IMG/VR virus record: IMGVR_UViG_3300005842_000010
Coordinates: 1-64,000 of that record
DNA: 64,000 nucleotides
Strand: one strand, 5' to 3'
From: a virus
Position numbers and translations under genes: made by a program. The notes beneath the pieces were generated by a model. That model was not told where the DNA came from. It searched no databases and worked only from the letters and a program-made list of their open reading frames with translations. Each line of letters starts with the position of its first letter. Within the stretch, counting starts at the first letter, position 1. Below are positions 1 to 8,563 of this stretch, piece after piece.

Positions 1-775
1 CCATTCCGCCGTCATCGAACCAGACGAGACCGCCGCGTTTCATGCCGCCAGCCATCGAGGAATACATTGAGGCGGCGCTCAGTATCGATGAATCAATCGT
101 GTCGGCGATATCCGCGAAAGTGTTCTTGTCCTTCTTGAGCCCGTAAAACTTGTTGGCCTGGTCGAGATTGGTAATGCCTGAAAGCTGTCCGATGTTGCGA
201 CCGCTGATTGCCGCTGCCGTGTTATACGGCACGAGCCCGTATGCAGCCAAAGCGTTCGAGAGCGATTCGCGCTGCCCGGTGAGCCCGAGCTGGTTCTGCG
301 TGAGATAGCCTAAGTCGGAACGTTCCTGATTCGCAGTATCGAGCGCTGCCTGGGTGCGGATGGGCAAAGTGGCACCGATTGCAAGTCGGCGATCGTACGA
401 ACTGGTACCACCCTGTTCGCCGAGCCTTGAACGATTCACGTTGGCCAAGGCCTGCTTTACGCCGACATCGGCAGCAGCGTTGACTGCGGCCGCCCGACGG
501 TTACGCAAGTCAGCCAGCTTGTTGGCCATCTCGCCGGTATAAAACTGGCCGATGGCGCCCTTCTCCTGCCCGACATTCTTTTCAAACTCTCCCTGTTGGC
601 CGAGATACTTCGTGATGTAATCGCCAAGCGCGACATCTTCACCGGCCGCATTGCCACGATAATTGGCGAGAGCTTCGTCGATTGCTGATTGAATCCCTTT
701 GTTCTTCGTCTTAGCTACGACATTGACGTCATCGCTCCCAATCGCACGTGCTATTCCGCCGCCTAAGCCTGGCAT
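1..775 (-). CDS. Partial internal-virion or tail protein (3' end outside window)
   Basis: The frame is open from an ATG at 775 to the window edge, about 258 codons, so the C-terminus is missing. The visible part is alanine-, asparagine- and glutamine-rich and helical, and ends in a glycine-rich stretch (MKRGGLVWFDDGGM) of a kind often seen in internal or tail proteins of podovirus-like phages. An AGAAGGAG sequence at the end of the upstream gene could act as RBS, 14 nt from the start. It is the last gene of the visible late operon and probably continues across the circular junction. No enzymatic motif was seen; the virion role is inferred from position. Confidence 0.6.
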   Translation of the reverse strand, partial: MPGLGGGIARAIGSDDVNVVAKTKNKGIQSAIDEALANYRGNAAGEDVALGDYITKYLGQQGEFEKNVGQEKGAIGQFYTGEMANKLADLRNRRAAAVNAAADVGVKQALANVNRSRLGEQGGTSSYDRRLAIGATLPIRTQAALDTANQERSDLGYLTQNQLGLTGQRESLSNALAAYGLVPYNTAAAISGRNIGQLSGITNLDQANKFYGLKKDKNTFADIADTIDSSILSAASMYSSMAGGMKRGGLVWFDDGGM

Positions 776-786
776 ATACGGCTGTC

Positions 787-1221
787 TTACTCCTTCTGGC
801 CGAGGATGCAAGCGATTTCGCCGAGCCACTGTGTTTCAGTGGGTCGTAATCCTCGCTTTGCGTAGTGCTTTCCGATGGTGTTCGCCGGCCAAAGACTCGA
901 AGGGTTAAAGTGTGTGCAACCTCTCTCAAGGCAGGCCTGCGCGAGCGCTTCGAATATCTTCATCTCGCGATGCCGCTCGAAATACCAGAACACCACGTAC
1001 GCCACCTTGGCTGATTTGTTGAATGGGAACGTGAAGAAGAAAGCCGCTGCGCAGGAGTTGTCACCGACCAGGCATGCGCCTTTCTGCATCACGTCCGCAA
1101 TCATCTCGAGGACAGATTCGTGATCCCACGGGATATGAAAGACATCACCGCTCTTGGCGTAGAACCGTCGGAGCATCCGAGCGATGCGCGGGGCATCGGT
1201 TAGGCTGGCATTTCGGAACAT
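787..1221 (-). CDS. GNAT-fold acetyltransferase-like virion-module protein
   Basis: The 144-residue protein has GNAT-like features: an N-terminal DAPRIARMLRRF helix, a central strand pair (ACLVGDN, AAAFFFTFPF), the segment AYVVFWYFERHREMKIFEAL in the place of the acyl-CoA binding turn and helix, and a C-terminal YAKRGLRPTET strand. Related GNAT-like proteins lie among the virion genes of many podoviruses, where their substrate is unknown. It overlaps the preceding gene by 22 nt. The canonical R/Q-x-x-G-x-G/A loop is poorly kept, so catalysis is uncertain. Confidence 0.6.
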   Translation of the reverse strand: MFRNASLTDAPRIARMLRRFYAKSGDVFHIPWDHESVLEMIADVMQKGACLVGDNSCAAAFFFTFPFNKSAKVAYVVFWYFERHREMKIFEALAQACLERGCTHFNPSSLWPANTIGKHYAKRGLRPTETQWLGEIACILGQKE

Positions 1222-1487
1222 TCAAAGATTACCGATCCTTTGTCGTCACAGAGTCGCACTCCGCGCTCAATCGAGATATTCCGTAATTCCCGCATTTGCC
1301 TGTCTGTTGGAGGTTGCCTTCGCTCATAAAATAAATCTGTGTCGGTGATTACACATCGAAGGTAGCCGTCTCGCATCAGGACCTCGCACGCCTCAGACGG
1401 AACATCTATCCCTATCATTGCGACGGCTTCTAGCCAGTGATGCTCTGCGGTAAGCACCATACCGCTTCGACTAATCCAGAATCTCAT
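1200..1487 (-). CDS. Hypothetical protein, 95 aa
   Basis: Not recognised. It has a hydrophobic N-terminal half and a charged C-terminal half (RQMRELRNISIERG, then LCDDKGSVIFECSE) that looks like a helix followed by strands. It starts by 4-nt ATGA overlap with the gene upstream and overlaps the GNAT gene by 22 nt, so it is probably translated as part of the late operon. Confidence 0.55.
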   Translation of the reverse strand: MRFWISRSGMVLTAEHHWLEAVAMIGIDVPSEACEVLMRDGYLRCVITDTDLFYERRQPPTDRQMRELRNISIERGVRLCDDKGSVIFECSEMPA

Positions 1488-1699
1488 GTCAGAGGGCCGG
1501 GCGGAACATCTTTGGCTTGTAACCGCTCGTTGAGAAGCTGCTCAAGAAGTTTTACCCATTCCATCATTTTCTCGTGATAGATCTGGTGCCCTCGTTTGAA
1601 ATCGGAATTGGAGATCAACTCTCCGAGGTTAGGTAGAGGCGGAAGCTTGAGCGTGCCCGGGGCAGATTTACTGACGTAACTGTCGAGAGGGCTAGCCAT
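1484..1699 (-). CDS. Hypothetical protein, 71 aa
   Basis: Small protein with a proline-containing N-terminus (KLPPLPNLGELI) and a helical C-terminal half (MMEWVKLLEQLLNERLQAK). It overlaps both neighbours by a few bases. Function unknown. Confidence 0.5.
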   Translation of the reverse strand: MASPLDSYVSKSAPGTLKLPPLPNLGELISNSDFKRGHQIYHEKMMEWVKLLEQLLNERLQAKDVPPGPLT

Positions 1700-2093
1700 G
1701 GGTTTCTTTTGTTTCTGGATTTCTCCATGCCGCCAGCGCTGATTTGAGTTCCATTAGCAGCCGAACAACCTCATCGGCGGTTTGCTGATTATCGCATTTA
1801 ATATCGATCTCCCAGTCGGCGGTAGGACCAGAGTGGGCACCAAGATAAGATTCGAGTTCGCTTGCGGCTCTGGCGATTGGACTTAAAACGCATACCTTTT
1901 CGTAAAGCTCCTCATTGACCTCTCGCCATGTGAGCGGGCGCATCAACTTGCCATCGTTCGGACACTTTTCGTTGAGCGGCGAGGTATCAGCGGACATTAA
2001 GCCGTCACCGACATACAGCACGTTCTTTTGAAGGACGAGCCCGCAACAGTCACACTTCCACGCTCCCGGCATTTCGGCATCAGGTCGGTTCAT
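1692..2093 (-). CDS. Hypothetical zinc-ribbon-like protein, 133 aa
   Basis: The first 50 residues hold two cysteine groups (CDCCGL and ECPNDG-like CPNDG), a possible metal-binding knuckle. The rest is helical, with conserved-looking DWEIDIKCDNQQTADEVVRLLMEL. It begins directly at the end of the next upstream gene (2094). The function is unknown; it may be an accessory gene carried in the late operon. Confidence 0.55.
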   Translation of the reverse strand: MNRPDAEMPGAWKCDCCGLVLQKNVLYVGDGLMSADTSPLNEKCPNDGKLMRPLTWREVNEELYEKVCVLSPIARAASELESYLGAHSGPTADWEIDIKCDNQQTADEVVRLLMELKSALAAWRNPETKETHG

Positions 2094-2414
2094 TTAACAG
2101 GAGACCAGCCTTCCGTTTGTTAAGAATCCGTGCCACTGGCCGGGCGCATTGATGCTGGGAGTTAGCGTAGGTTTATCCTCATTGCCGTCCCATCCCCAGA
2201 TCCGAGGACCGCCAGGAGAACCTTTTTGAACTTCAATGGCTGACCATCCTCCGCCATTTCCCGGCAACGCTAAATAAATAAAGTGTGTCAGCCTGTTTCG
2301 GTCGCCTTGTGTCTCGGGTGAATCAAAGTCCCAAGCAAAGTCACCCGGCAGGATCTTCACTTCACTTTCGACCGGCACTTTAATTCTGCGGCAATCAACG
2401 CTCTCGGTATTCAT
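2094..2414 (-). CDS. DUF6527-like protein, 106 aa
   Basis: It shows the DUF6527-type end pattern: a tryptophan-containing segment (RIWGWDGNEDKPTLTPSI) followed by WHGFLTNGRLVSC. Proteins of this family are common in phages and have often been misannotated as ammonia monooxygenase; their role is unknown. Here the expected N-terminal cysteine or histidine cluster is largely absent (only VDCRR). Confidence 0.6.
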   Translation of the reverse strand: MNTESVDCRRIKVPVESEVKILPGDFAWDFDSPETQGDRNRLTHFIYLALPGNGGGWSAIEVQKGSPGGPRIWGWDGNEDKPTLTPSINAPGQWHGFLTNGRLVSC

Positions 2415-2420
2415 TTTTAA

Positions 2421-4427
2421 TTAAAACCTTTCCGCTTCCATGGCTTTCACTAACCCCTCAAGCCCGGAGAAGTCAGCATCGCCGCCGGTACCTGAAATCT
2501 TTAGCTCAGCGCACAGCACCCGCCCTTTGCGCATTACTTTCCAGTGCGCGTACTTCGCAGGGATTGTCCCAGTTGCCGCGTGCTGCGCCGGAGTCTTGGC
2601 CGTGAGGCAAGCAATCGGTTTTAGGCTGTGCTGAAACCAGACAATGCAACATTCGTCCGTGTTCGGATCTGCCACCTGGGAAGCGATGCCGACGCGCAAC
2701 CCGATCTCGCTGTCCATCCTGGCCAGGAAATCGATTCGCAATTCGTCGAGCTGCAGTAGCATCTTTTTGGCATAAGCCGGAGCAATCCGGATGATCGAAT
2801 CATACCCGTCCAGAATATAGCTCCCGACGCTGGAGAGGTAGCCGACATCATTTGTCTCACCAACGCCCGTCGGATTCGCGCAACGCTCGCGATAGAACAC
2901 GTCGCCAATCTGCTTCAAACACCAGTCCTCGCTCGAAGCGCCCACCAGCATCGTCGCGCCCTCACACTTCCGGCAAAAATCATCAAGGCTCGTGGTGCCC
3001 AACAACGCGCAAAGCGAATCTGCATCCGCCTCGAGCTGCGTCCAGTCCTCCACCACCACGTCGCCAATCGTTTGCGGAGTGAGCGTGTAGATGCTCTGGG
3101 GCGTAAACGGCGCCGTTGCTGCAAGTGCTGGCGACGGCAGGCCTTCCCGATCGTACGGATATCCAGCAGCGTCCAATTGCTCCACGGTGCAAATATCATT
3201 CTCGACGATGAAATCGCGTATCGTAGGAGCCCGGAAACTGCGATAGTTACAAAAGGCCGTGAACCCGAAATCGATCTTATCAGCTACCCGGTAAGTCATC
3301 TGCGTCCGGAGCGTCCGATCGGGGCAATTGTTGGTCGCGCCTACGCTCGCCGTCGAAATAAGCAGCTCGTTCTTGTGATAGGCCGCAACGTGCACCTGGC
3401 AATTCTCAGTGTCGATGTTGTCCAGAATGATCGGCGTTGAGCGATGCAACCATTCCGCGCGCTCGGGCTGGCCGTAGTACGGGCTGAATATGTGCACGCC
3501 ATCCTCAGCCAGGTAAGCATGCGCGCTCGGCAGGCTCACCAGTGTATTCGGGTATTTGAGCACCGTCGCGCCAGGGTTATCATCACCATCATAGCGCCGC
3601 GCAAAGGCAAAGCTCTGGTCCCCGCCAACTGTCGCCATCTCCCAAATGCCGTGTGTCGTGTAGATAATGAATGAATTGCCCAGCGGACGCCCGGCGAGGA
3701 TCCGCTCGTGCGTATATAGATCCTTCGAACCGGTAATCGAGCCTACGTCGGCCGGATCGAATGCTGTCGGGTTATCGAAATCGCTCCAGATTAGCCGATA
3801 AGCAAACCGTTTCCCGTCCATCTCGACGTCCGCGAAAAATAGACAGTTGCGCCAGGCCCACACCACGCCGGCCCGAGACAGTCCAATTGTTGCCAGATCG
3901 GGAAATGGCTGTATCAATGGTGAGCCGGCCACACTGACATCTTCCAGTCGGTGATACATGGGGCTTTCGAAATCGTTGGTGAACGCAAGAAAGTCGCCCA
4001 CCTGGGCGCAATGAAACCGTGGGGCCGCGGCGCTGGTAGTCTGCTCGCCACCGTAACCGGTACCCAAAATACGCCAGTTGCCAGAGTATTCGTTCAGCTT
4101 GGCAATTGCGCCCTGCTTGGCCGCAATCAGGTTGCGCACCTTGCGCGTGCTCTCAGCCTCGAAGAGCAGTGTAATCGGTTGCCGTATCGACGTGAAGTCC
4201 TCGTCATTGGACAGGCTCAAAAGCTGGTCGTGGAAATCCTCGTTGTTGTAAGACGTGTTCGAAAGCAGCTTCTTCCAGCCGCAGCCTCGCCTCAGCTTGT
4301 TCTGGTCTAAACATTGAAAGTTTTGTCGGAAGCGAAGCGTGCCTGAAGCCATCGCATCAGGATTCGAGCGAACGTCGAGCACTCCCGTGAGCGGACTGAT
4401 GGGAACTCCTGTTAGATCAGGCTTCAA
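2421..4427 (-). CDS. Large virion protein, probable tail nozzle-type beta-propeller
   Basis: The 668-residue protein is strand-rich, with repeated tryptophan/aromatic strand motifs such as GVVWAWRNCLFFADV, FIIYTTHGIWEMATVGG and SAHAYLAEDGVHIFSP. This pattern suits a beta-propeller of the kind in podovirus tail-nozzle proteins. It lies next to the collar-domain gene (4-nt overlap) in the late operon, which supports a tail role. The C-terminal third has cysteine pairs (FCRKCEG, DECC) of unknown purpose. The exact family is not identified. Confidence 0.6.
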   Translation of the reverse strand: MKPDLTGVPISPLTGVLDVRSNPDAMASGTLRFRQNFQCLDQNKLRRGCGWKKLLSNTSYNNEDFHDQLLSLSNDEDFTSIRQPITLLFEAESTRKVRNLIAAKQGAIAKLNEYSGNWRILGTGYGGEQTTSAAAPRFHCAQVGDFLAFTNDFESPMYHRLEDVSVAGSPLIQPFPDLATIGLSRAGVVWAWRNCLFFADVEMDGKRFAYRLIWSDFDNPTAFDPADVGSITGSKDLYTHERILAGRPLGNSFIIYTTHGIWEMATVGGDQSFAFARRYDGDDNPGATVLKYPNTLVSLPSAHAYLAEDGVHIFSPYYGQPERAEWLHRSTPIILDNIDTENCQVHVAAYHKNELLISTASVGATNNCPDRTLRTQMTYRVADKIDFGFTAFCNYRSFRAPTIRDFIVENDICTVEQLDAAGYPYDREGLPSPALAATAPFTPQSIYTLTPQTIGDVVVEDWTQLEADADSLCALLGTTSLDDFCRKCEGATMLVGASSEDWCLKQIGDVFYRERCANPTGVGETNDVGYLSSVGSYILDGYDSIIRIAPAYAKKMLLQLDELRIDFLARMDSEIGLRVGIASQVADPNTDECCIVWFQHSLKPIACLTAKTPAQHAATGTIPAKYAHWKVMRKGRVLCAELKISGTGGDADFSGLEGLVKAMEAERF

Positions 4428-5116
4428 GTTTTGATCAGGTAATGGAGCGAAAGGAAAGGCGGAACGGTATCAACGGTCAATGTTTCACCAGCGTCATATT
4501 CCTGCTTCTCGGTGGCGATGATGTCAGAGGCGGGGGCCGGTGAAATATCTTCGTACGCCTGAACGTCATTAGTTGAACCTTCACCGCTTTCCTCCCTTGT
4601 CTGAGTCGCGCCCTGGATGGTGAGGTCGTTGTTAATAATCAAATACTTTTCATCACCGCCAGGATGATCGAATTGTCCAACAGCGTGCTTGTGATCCAGG
4701 CTCAGGGCGAAGTCCTCAGCACCGCCTGCTGTCGTTAGAGTATTTGTAGCGCTTGCCCCGCGCGCAAACTTGTCGCGTAAGTCAGGCACATTGAATGTCG
4801 TTGAACCGTTGCCGGCGCCGAACGTCTCGCCGATCGCTGAAAACAGATTGGCGTAAGTCGTCCGGCTCACCGCATCGCCATTGCATACCAGCCAGCCCGT
4901 AGGCGGTGACGCGAGACCAGAGAGCATGATGAGGCCGGAAGGCAGAATCTGGTTAACCACCTCGGGAGTAAAGTTTCCGTCATCGTCGAATAAATACGCA
5001 ACCAGATCGGCGACTAACACAGGCAATCGGAGAAGTGTGTTGATGAACTTGTCGCAGAGGGAACTTGTGACGTCGGCGATGAGGTCCTTGAAATCTTGGG
5101 GGACAAAAGGTGCCAT
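4424..5116 (-). CDS. Tail collar domain protein (fibre or collar)
   Basis: It holds a clear phage tail collar domain (PF07484) at about residues 60-115: PSGLIMLSGLASPPTGWLVC, then NGDAVSRTTYANLFSAIGET, then a FNVPDLRDKFARG segment. After this come histidine-containing repeats (DHKHAVGQFDHPGGDE) and a C-terminal VPPFLSLHYLIKT, which is typical of these proteins. The role is a structural part of the tail tip or fibre attachment. It overlaps the following gene by 4 nt. Confidence 0.88.
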   Translation of the reverse strand: MAPFVPQDFKDLIADVTSSLCDKFINTLLRLPVLVADLVAYLFDDDGNFTPEVVNQILPSGLIMLSGLASPPTGWLVCNGDAVSRTTYANLFSAIGETFGAGNGSTTFNVPDLRDKFARGASATNTLTTAGGAEDFALSLDHKHAVGQFDHPGGDEKYLIINNDLTIQGATQTREESGEGSTNDVQAYEDISPAPASDIIATEKQEYDAGETLTVDTVPPFLSLHYLIKT

Positions 5117-5125
5117 GGTTAGTCC

Positions 5126-5332
5126 TTAATAAAGGTTTGAATAATTTTCACGAGCATGCAGATTCCTGTAGTTATCCTCCTGCACAGCCGCCGTGGCAAA
5201 CGCATGCGCCGACTTGGCCAGTGCCGCCGGCGTGATGGTGGCTCGGTTGGCAAGTATGCCAGTTATCGCTGCGGCGACGAACTGATCATACCTCTCTGCT
5301 GGAATCTGAGGGTTGCGAATTGGCTCACTCAT
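5126..5332 (-). CDS. Hypothetical protein, 68 aa
   Basis: Small alanine-rich helical protein (YDQFVAAAITGILANRATIT, then AALAKSAHAFATAAV). It sits just upstream of the collar gene in the same operon and follows a 125-nt gap. Unknown function. Confidence 0.5.
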   Translation of the reverse strand: MSEPIRNPQIPAERYDQFVAAAITGILANRATITPAALAKSAHAFATAAVQEDNYRNLHARENYSNLY

Positions 5333-5457
5333 TGGGGCGTTGTAGCCCCCAAGAGAGTGTTTTGCAACCTAAAGTTAAAAGGGTCGCCAGCGAGCCACCT
5401 GTCAGGTAGCTCAATCGTGCGGATAACAGAGCAGAATCAGATGTAATCCCGATCTAT

Positions 5458-6075
5458 TCACGACTCGCGTGTTTGCGACTGGCAAAAGGTGATAGCCCAC
5501 ACCCACGGGTTACTTTTCCATGAGTGCTTTTTGCCGTTGATTGAATCCCAAAGTTGAGAGTAAGCCATTCGGTAGCTACTTAACTGGCCTTGAGCCGGGA
5601 AATTTACACCTTCAGCCCTGGCATCTTCCTCGCTTATATCCTGCAATCGCTCAACTCGAACCGACTGAATTGCAAGGCTGATTCGGCTCGCCCAGCGCGG
5701 CATGAAGATTGATGGACGCCACTCCTTTTGCTCGAACTCAGTTTCGTTGGCGCGATACTGGACGGCAGCTTTTGATTGCTGATACTCGTATTCACGGCCA
5801 CCGAAAACTCGCCAAGTTTCCTTAACGTAAAGTCGATCACCTTTTTGACCGTACGGACAATTCACACCGAAGCTCGGCATCCACAGCTTTGTTTTATCAC
5901 CCTTGCCAGTTTTTACAGGACCAACCAGATCGAACACTGCGCGGATATTTGAGGTCATGCCTCGGAAATTATAGTGGCTGAAATCTCCTTTAATGGCTCT
6001 ACGTGTTTGAGTCTTTCGACCTCCTAAAATCGCTAGAACCATCGGAGCCGAAAACAGTATCGGTCGCTCTTTCAA
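5458..6075 (-). CDS. ASCH/PUA-domain phage protein
   Basis: It begins with KERPILFSAPMVLAILGGRK, then TQTRR, the typical start of phage ASCH-superfamily proteins. This is followed by GDRLYVKETWRVF and a late VERLQDISEEDARAEG motif. ASCH domains are PUA-like beta-barrels thought to bind RNA or modified nucleotides. The size (205 aa) is typical. It is coupled by a 4-nt overlap with the small cysteine-rich gene upstream. Confidence 0.8.
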   Translation of the reverse strand: MKERPILFSAPMVLAILGGRKTQTRRAIKGDFSHYNFRGMTSNIRAVFDLVGPVKTGKGDKTKLWMPSFGVNCPYGQKGDRLYVKETWRVFGGREYEYQQSKAAVQYRANETEFEQKEWRPSIFMPRWASRISLAIQSVRVERLQDISEEDARAEGVNFPAQGQLSSYRMAYSQLWDSINGKKHSWKSNPWVWAITFCQSQTRES

Positions 6076-6284
6076 ATATCCTCCAATAGTGTTCTGCGAT
6101 CTCCAATATACTGATCGAGGGTCATTGGTTTGCAGAAATCGGGCATAGGTTCACCGCGCAGGCAATCAGCGCAGAGCATGATCCCGTAGCCAACGTAAGT
6201 CTGAGGATGCTTCGGCAGGCTGCATTGGTCGCACAGCCCGATACCAGGGCGGAGCGTACAGAGACTTTTTCTTTCTTTGCTCAC
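6072..6284 (-). CDS. Small zinc-knuckle protein, GTG start
   Basis: The start is set at the GTG at 6284, which overlaps the TGA of the upstream membrane peptide (GTGA); a longer ATG-started frame reaching 6422 would overlap two other genes. The 70-residue product has four cysteines in two pairs (CDQC, CADC), which suits a treble-clef or ribbon. Function unknown. Confidence 0.65.
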   Translation of the reverse strand: MSKERKSLCTLRPGIGLCDQCSLPKHPQTYVGYGIMLCADCLRGEPMPDFCKPMTLDQYIGDRRTLLEDI

Positions 6285-6367
6285 TTCGGTAGTTTGTTGA
6301 GCAGCGCTAAAACGATTCCAAAAGCCAGCGCAACCGAAATAAGGAGTGTGATAGTGGAAGCTTTCAT
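6281..6367 (-). CDS. Single-span membrane peptide, 28 aa
   Basis: The frame reads MKAST, then ITLLISVALAFGIVLALL, then NKLPK: one transmembrane helix with a positive end. Its ATG overlaps the stop of the DHH gene (ATGA) and its TGA overlaps the GTG of the next gene, so both junctions support translation. Role unknown; small membrane peptides of phages often act in lysis or superinfection exclusion. Confidence 0.6.
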   Translation of the reverse strand: MKASTITLLISVALAFGIVLALLNKLPK

Positions 6368-7278
6368 AGCGAAAATGGAAGGGTTCTAACTCTGAAACCG
6401 CAGGCCTGCTTATGTCCGCCACCTCCGTGTTTTACTGCAATCTTTGAAAGGTCAATATCAGGTTTTCCCGGCACGCCATACATCGACACTCGCCAATCCT
6501 TACCAGAGAACGTGAATCCAATTAGCCCATCGTGGTGAGGTTTTATACCGGCCTCAAACAAGTGACTGCGGATGTCTAATTCATGCGAGCAACAAGCGAG
6601 AAAGTTTAGACCCTCAAATTGCATGTCGAATCCCTGAGTCGTGATAACATCCCGATATTCATTTGACCGAGCGAATTCGAGAACTTTTCCGCCTTCCAAT
6701 AATTCAGCAACACAATGTTCGCCAGCAACTCGATCTTCGCCAAGAAGATATTTCCAAGTTATATCGTTTAGTTTTCGACTTCGAAGCCCATGCTGAAAAA
6801 GTTCGGCATCAGGATCTCGCTTGTCCCAAATGTCGTATTCGCCAGCGAGTCTAACAGCAAGTGGTTCGTTTACAGTTCGTTGTTTGTAGTCCTGAATCAT
6901 CGGCAACACACCAGCAGCACGAACCGAGTTGCCAACATTGCCGAACTTGGTATTGCCATCAACAATCTCAAACCATTGCCACGCCAACCGACATGCTGCC
7001 ACTCCATCTATGCGATAACCTGGAAGCGATGAGCCATATTTGTCGATTGCGCTCTTGTGGTGGTCGATCCATATCACATTGGAGTGGCAGCCATCTTCAA
7101 GACAATCTGGAGAAAGGTCGAGAATATAAGTTTGGCCATCCGGTATCGGAAGCTCCTTGTCTCCATAATCCCAACCAATTAGTTCAGCACTGGGTAGGAA
7201 CTTTCGCGCAATCTCTCGGCAAAAGATTCCATCAAAATCTGCGGAATGATAAATGACTGTAAGGTTTGCAACGTTCAT
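6364..7278 (-). CDS. DHH-DHHA1 family phosphoesterase
   Basis: The 304-residue protein has the family's ordered motifs: HSADFDG (residues 11-17), a YILDLSPD strand (about 51-58), the signature IDHHKS (71-76) and a C-terminal GGGGHKQACGF of the DHHA1 domain that binds substrate. Such enzymes use Mn2+ to hydrolyse short RNA, cyclic dinucleotides (GdpP, NrnA type) or pAp. No GGDEF or PAS domain is present, so it is a stand-alone cytosolic enzyme of near NrnA size. It starts at a copy of the repeated promoter/start element and the mRNA is predicted to be leaderless. The substrate cannot be told from sequence. Confidence 0.9.
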   Translation of the reverse strand: MNVANLTVIYHSADFDGIFCREIARKFLPSAELIGWDYGDKELPIPDGQTYILDLSPDCLEDGCHSNVIWIDHHKSAIDKYGSSLPGYRIDGVAACRLAWQWFEIVDGNTKFGNVGNSVRAAGVLPMIQDYKQRTVNEPLAVRLAGEYDIWDKRDPDAELFQHGLRSRKLNDITWKYLLGEDRVAGEHCVAELLEGGKVLEFARSNEYRDVITTQGFDMQFEGLNFLACCSHELDIRSHLFEAGIKPHHDGLIGFTFSGKDWRVSMYGVPGKPDIDLSKIAVKHGGGGHKQACGFRVRTLPFSL

Positions 7279-7316
7279 CGTGATGTGACTGTGGTGCGAC
7301 TGACGAAGATTGTCAA
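7266..7316 (-). promoter_or_regulatory. Promoter/start element, copy 1 (TTGACA to ATGAACGTTGCAA)
   Basis: On the minus strand TTGACA (7316-7311) lies 32 nt before the ATG at 7278, with CACAGT at a 17-nt spacing as a weak -10. The start region ATCACGATGAACGTTGCAA (7284-7266) recurs exactly at 37131-37149 and 45785-45803. The predicted transcript start is within a few bases of the ATG. Confidence 0.6.
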
Positions 7317-8563
7317 GCCCAGTTCAACACCACGTTCCCGGTATCTCCGCCGAAACCGTCAACGCGAATATAATACGTCGTTCCAATAGTGGCAGAAAAC
7401 ACGACCTGGCTTTGTGGCGAGATTGGCCCAGGTCCATCATCGTTTTTCACGATCAATGTAAGCGCGTTAACAGCCACACCGGTATAAACCGATAGCAACG
7501 TGTCAAAGTCGGAGCCGTCTGTATCAAATGTCACACTCCCACTTGCCGGTGCTACCCACTTGTACCAGATCGAAGTATTTCCACCGCCAGCAAAAGGGCC
7601 GAATGGAGGCTGCTCTCCGCTTTCAAGTGAGGCGTACTGATTGCTTCCACTGATAGTGCCGCTCGCTCCCGAGATCAAAATTGCATCTGCAAAGTCATCA
7701 TTCGCCGGACGATCTTCATAATGGAAAGGTGAAGGGATGGCGCTAATCACCGCACAGTCCTCGCCTGCTATCGTTAGATCAGGGGGTATCAATGGCCGAA
7801 TAGTTATTGTGGCGTCGATGCTGGCTGAGCCAAGTGTCGGATCACCTTCACTGATCACTGCAATTCTCAGCGGCCCCTGAGCCACTAACTGAGATGCCAG
7901 CACTGTAACGACGTAGCTTCCAGTTCCACTTACAAAGCGCTCATCTAAAACCGAAACGGGGTTCGTGAACAAAAGAGCCACTCTATTATCATTGCTGGTA
8001 CCCACCACGGAGGCATTGTAATTGACGGTTACTTCAACTGTGTAATCTGGAAACGGATTGCAAAAAGACGTGCTTTGAAAATAAACATAATTCGCGTTAG
8101 GCAGCGGAGGCGCCGGTGAGGTCGAGACAACGCTTGCGGTTAATGTCTGGGTGTCGTTGTCGATGGTGTACGACGATGGCCCCTCTATGGCGTAAAGGCT
8201 CCAAATCAAATCTTCAATCTGAGTCGATCCGGAAGGAGAACAGCACGGCCCCGCAGCAAGATTATGATCTGCAATGTAACGCATCCCGGCGTATTCGGCC
8301 ATATTATCAGCGTCGGCCTGGCTGATCGAAGACGTAAAGACACCAGCGTTCACCTTAACACAGGCAGGAACCCCGAACGTCGGCCCGCCATCACAATATA
8401 GATAAGAGGTAAATTCGTTATTAAGAAACGAATCAGGACCGGAAGAAACGACGAGATTAAACGGAGTTGCGCAGCCCACTGGTGTTCCCACCGTCACACC
8501 AACCTCCGTCGAGCATGACTTTGGGCCAGTAACCGTAAGCGAGACTGATTTCGCGCATATCAT
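7313..8563 (-). CDS. Strand-rich protein with C-terminal PPC domain
   Basis: The last 130 residues match the bacterial pre-peptidase C-terminal (PPC) domain in the verrucomicrobial style: RPANDDFADAILISGASG, then TSIWYKWVAPASGSVTFDTD, then FDTLLSVYTGVAV, then TTYYIRVDGFGGD and a terminal LNWA. The N-terminal region carries the missing last strand of an Ig-like fold (CAKSVSLTV) that continues the upstream gene. The middle is strand-rich and unassigned. It may be a tail adhesin, or a protein taken from the host surface repertoire. It starts by ATGA overlap with the gene upstream. Confidence 0.75.
   Translation of the reverse strand: MICAKSVSLTVTGPKSCSTEVGVTVGTPVGCATPFNLVVSSGPDSFLNNEFTSYLYCDGGPTFGVPACVKVNAGVFTSSISQADADNMAEYAGMRYIADHNLAAGPCCSPSGSTQIEDLIWSLYAIEGPSSYTIDNDTQTLTASVVSTSPAPPLPNANYVYFQSTSFCNPFPDYTVEVTVNYNASVVGTSNDNRVALLFTNPVSVLDERFVSGTGSYVVTVLASQLVAQGPLRIAVISEGDPTLGSASIDATITIRPLIPPDLTIAGEDCAVISAIPSPFHYEDRPANDDFADAILISGASGTISGSNQYASLESGEQPPFGPFAGGGNTSIWYKWVAPASGSVTFDTDGSDFDTLLSVYTGVAVNALTLIVKNDDGPGPISPQSQVVFSATIGTTYYIRVDGFGGDTGNVVLNWA

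Noticed and set aside
5380-5455. Possible tRNA on the plus strand
   Set aside because: It has a GCCACCT acceptor-like start and GCTC...GAGC D-arm-like pairing, but a D-loop of 16 nt, no good anticodon stem and no T-arm. At most a remnant.
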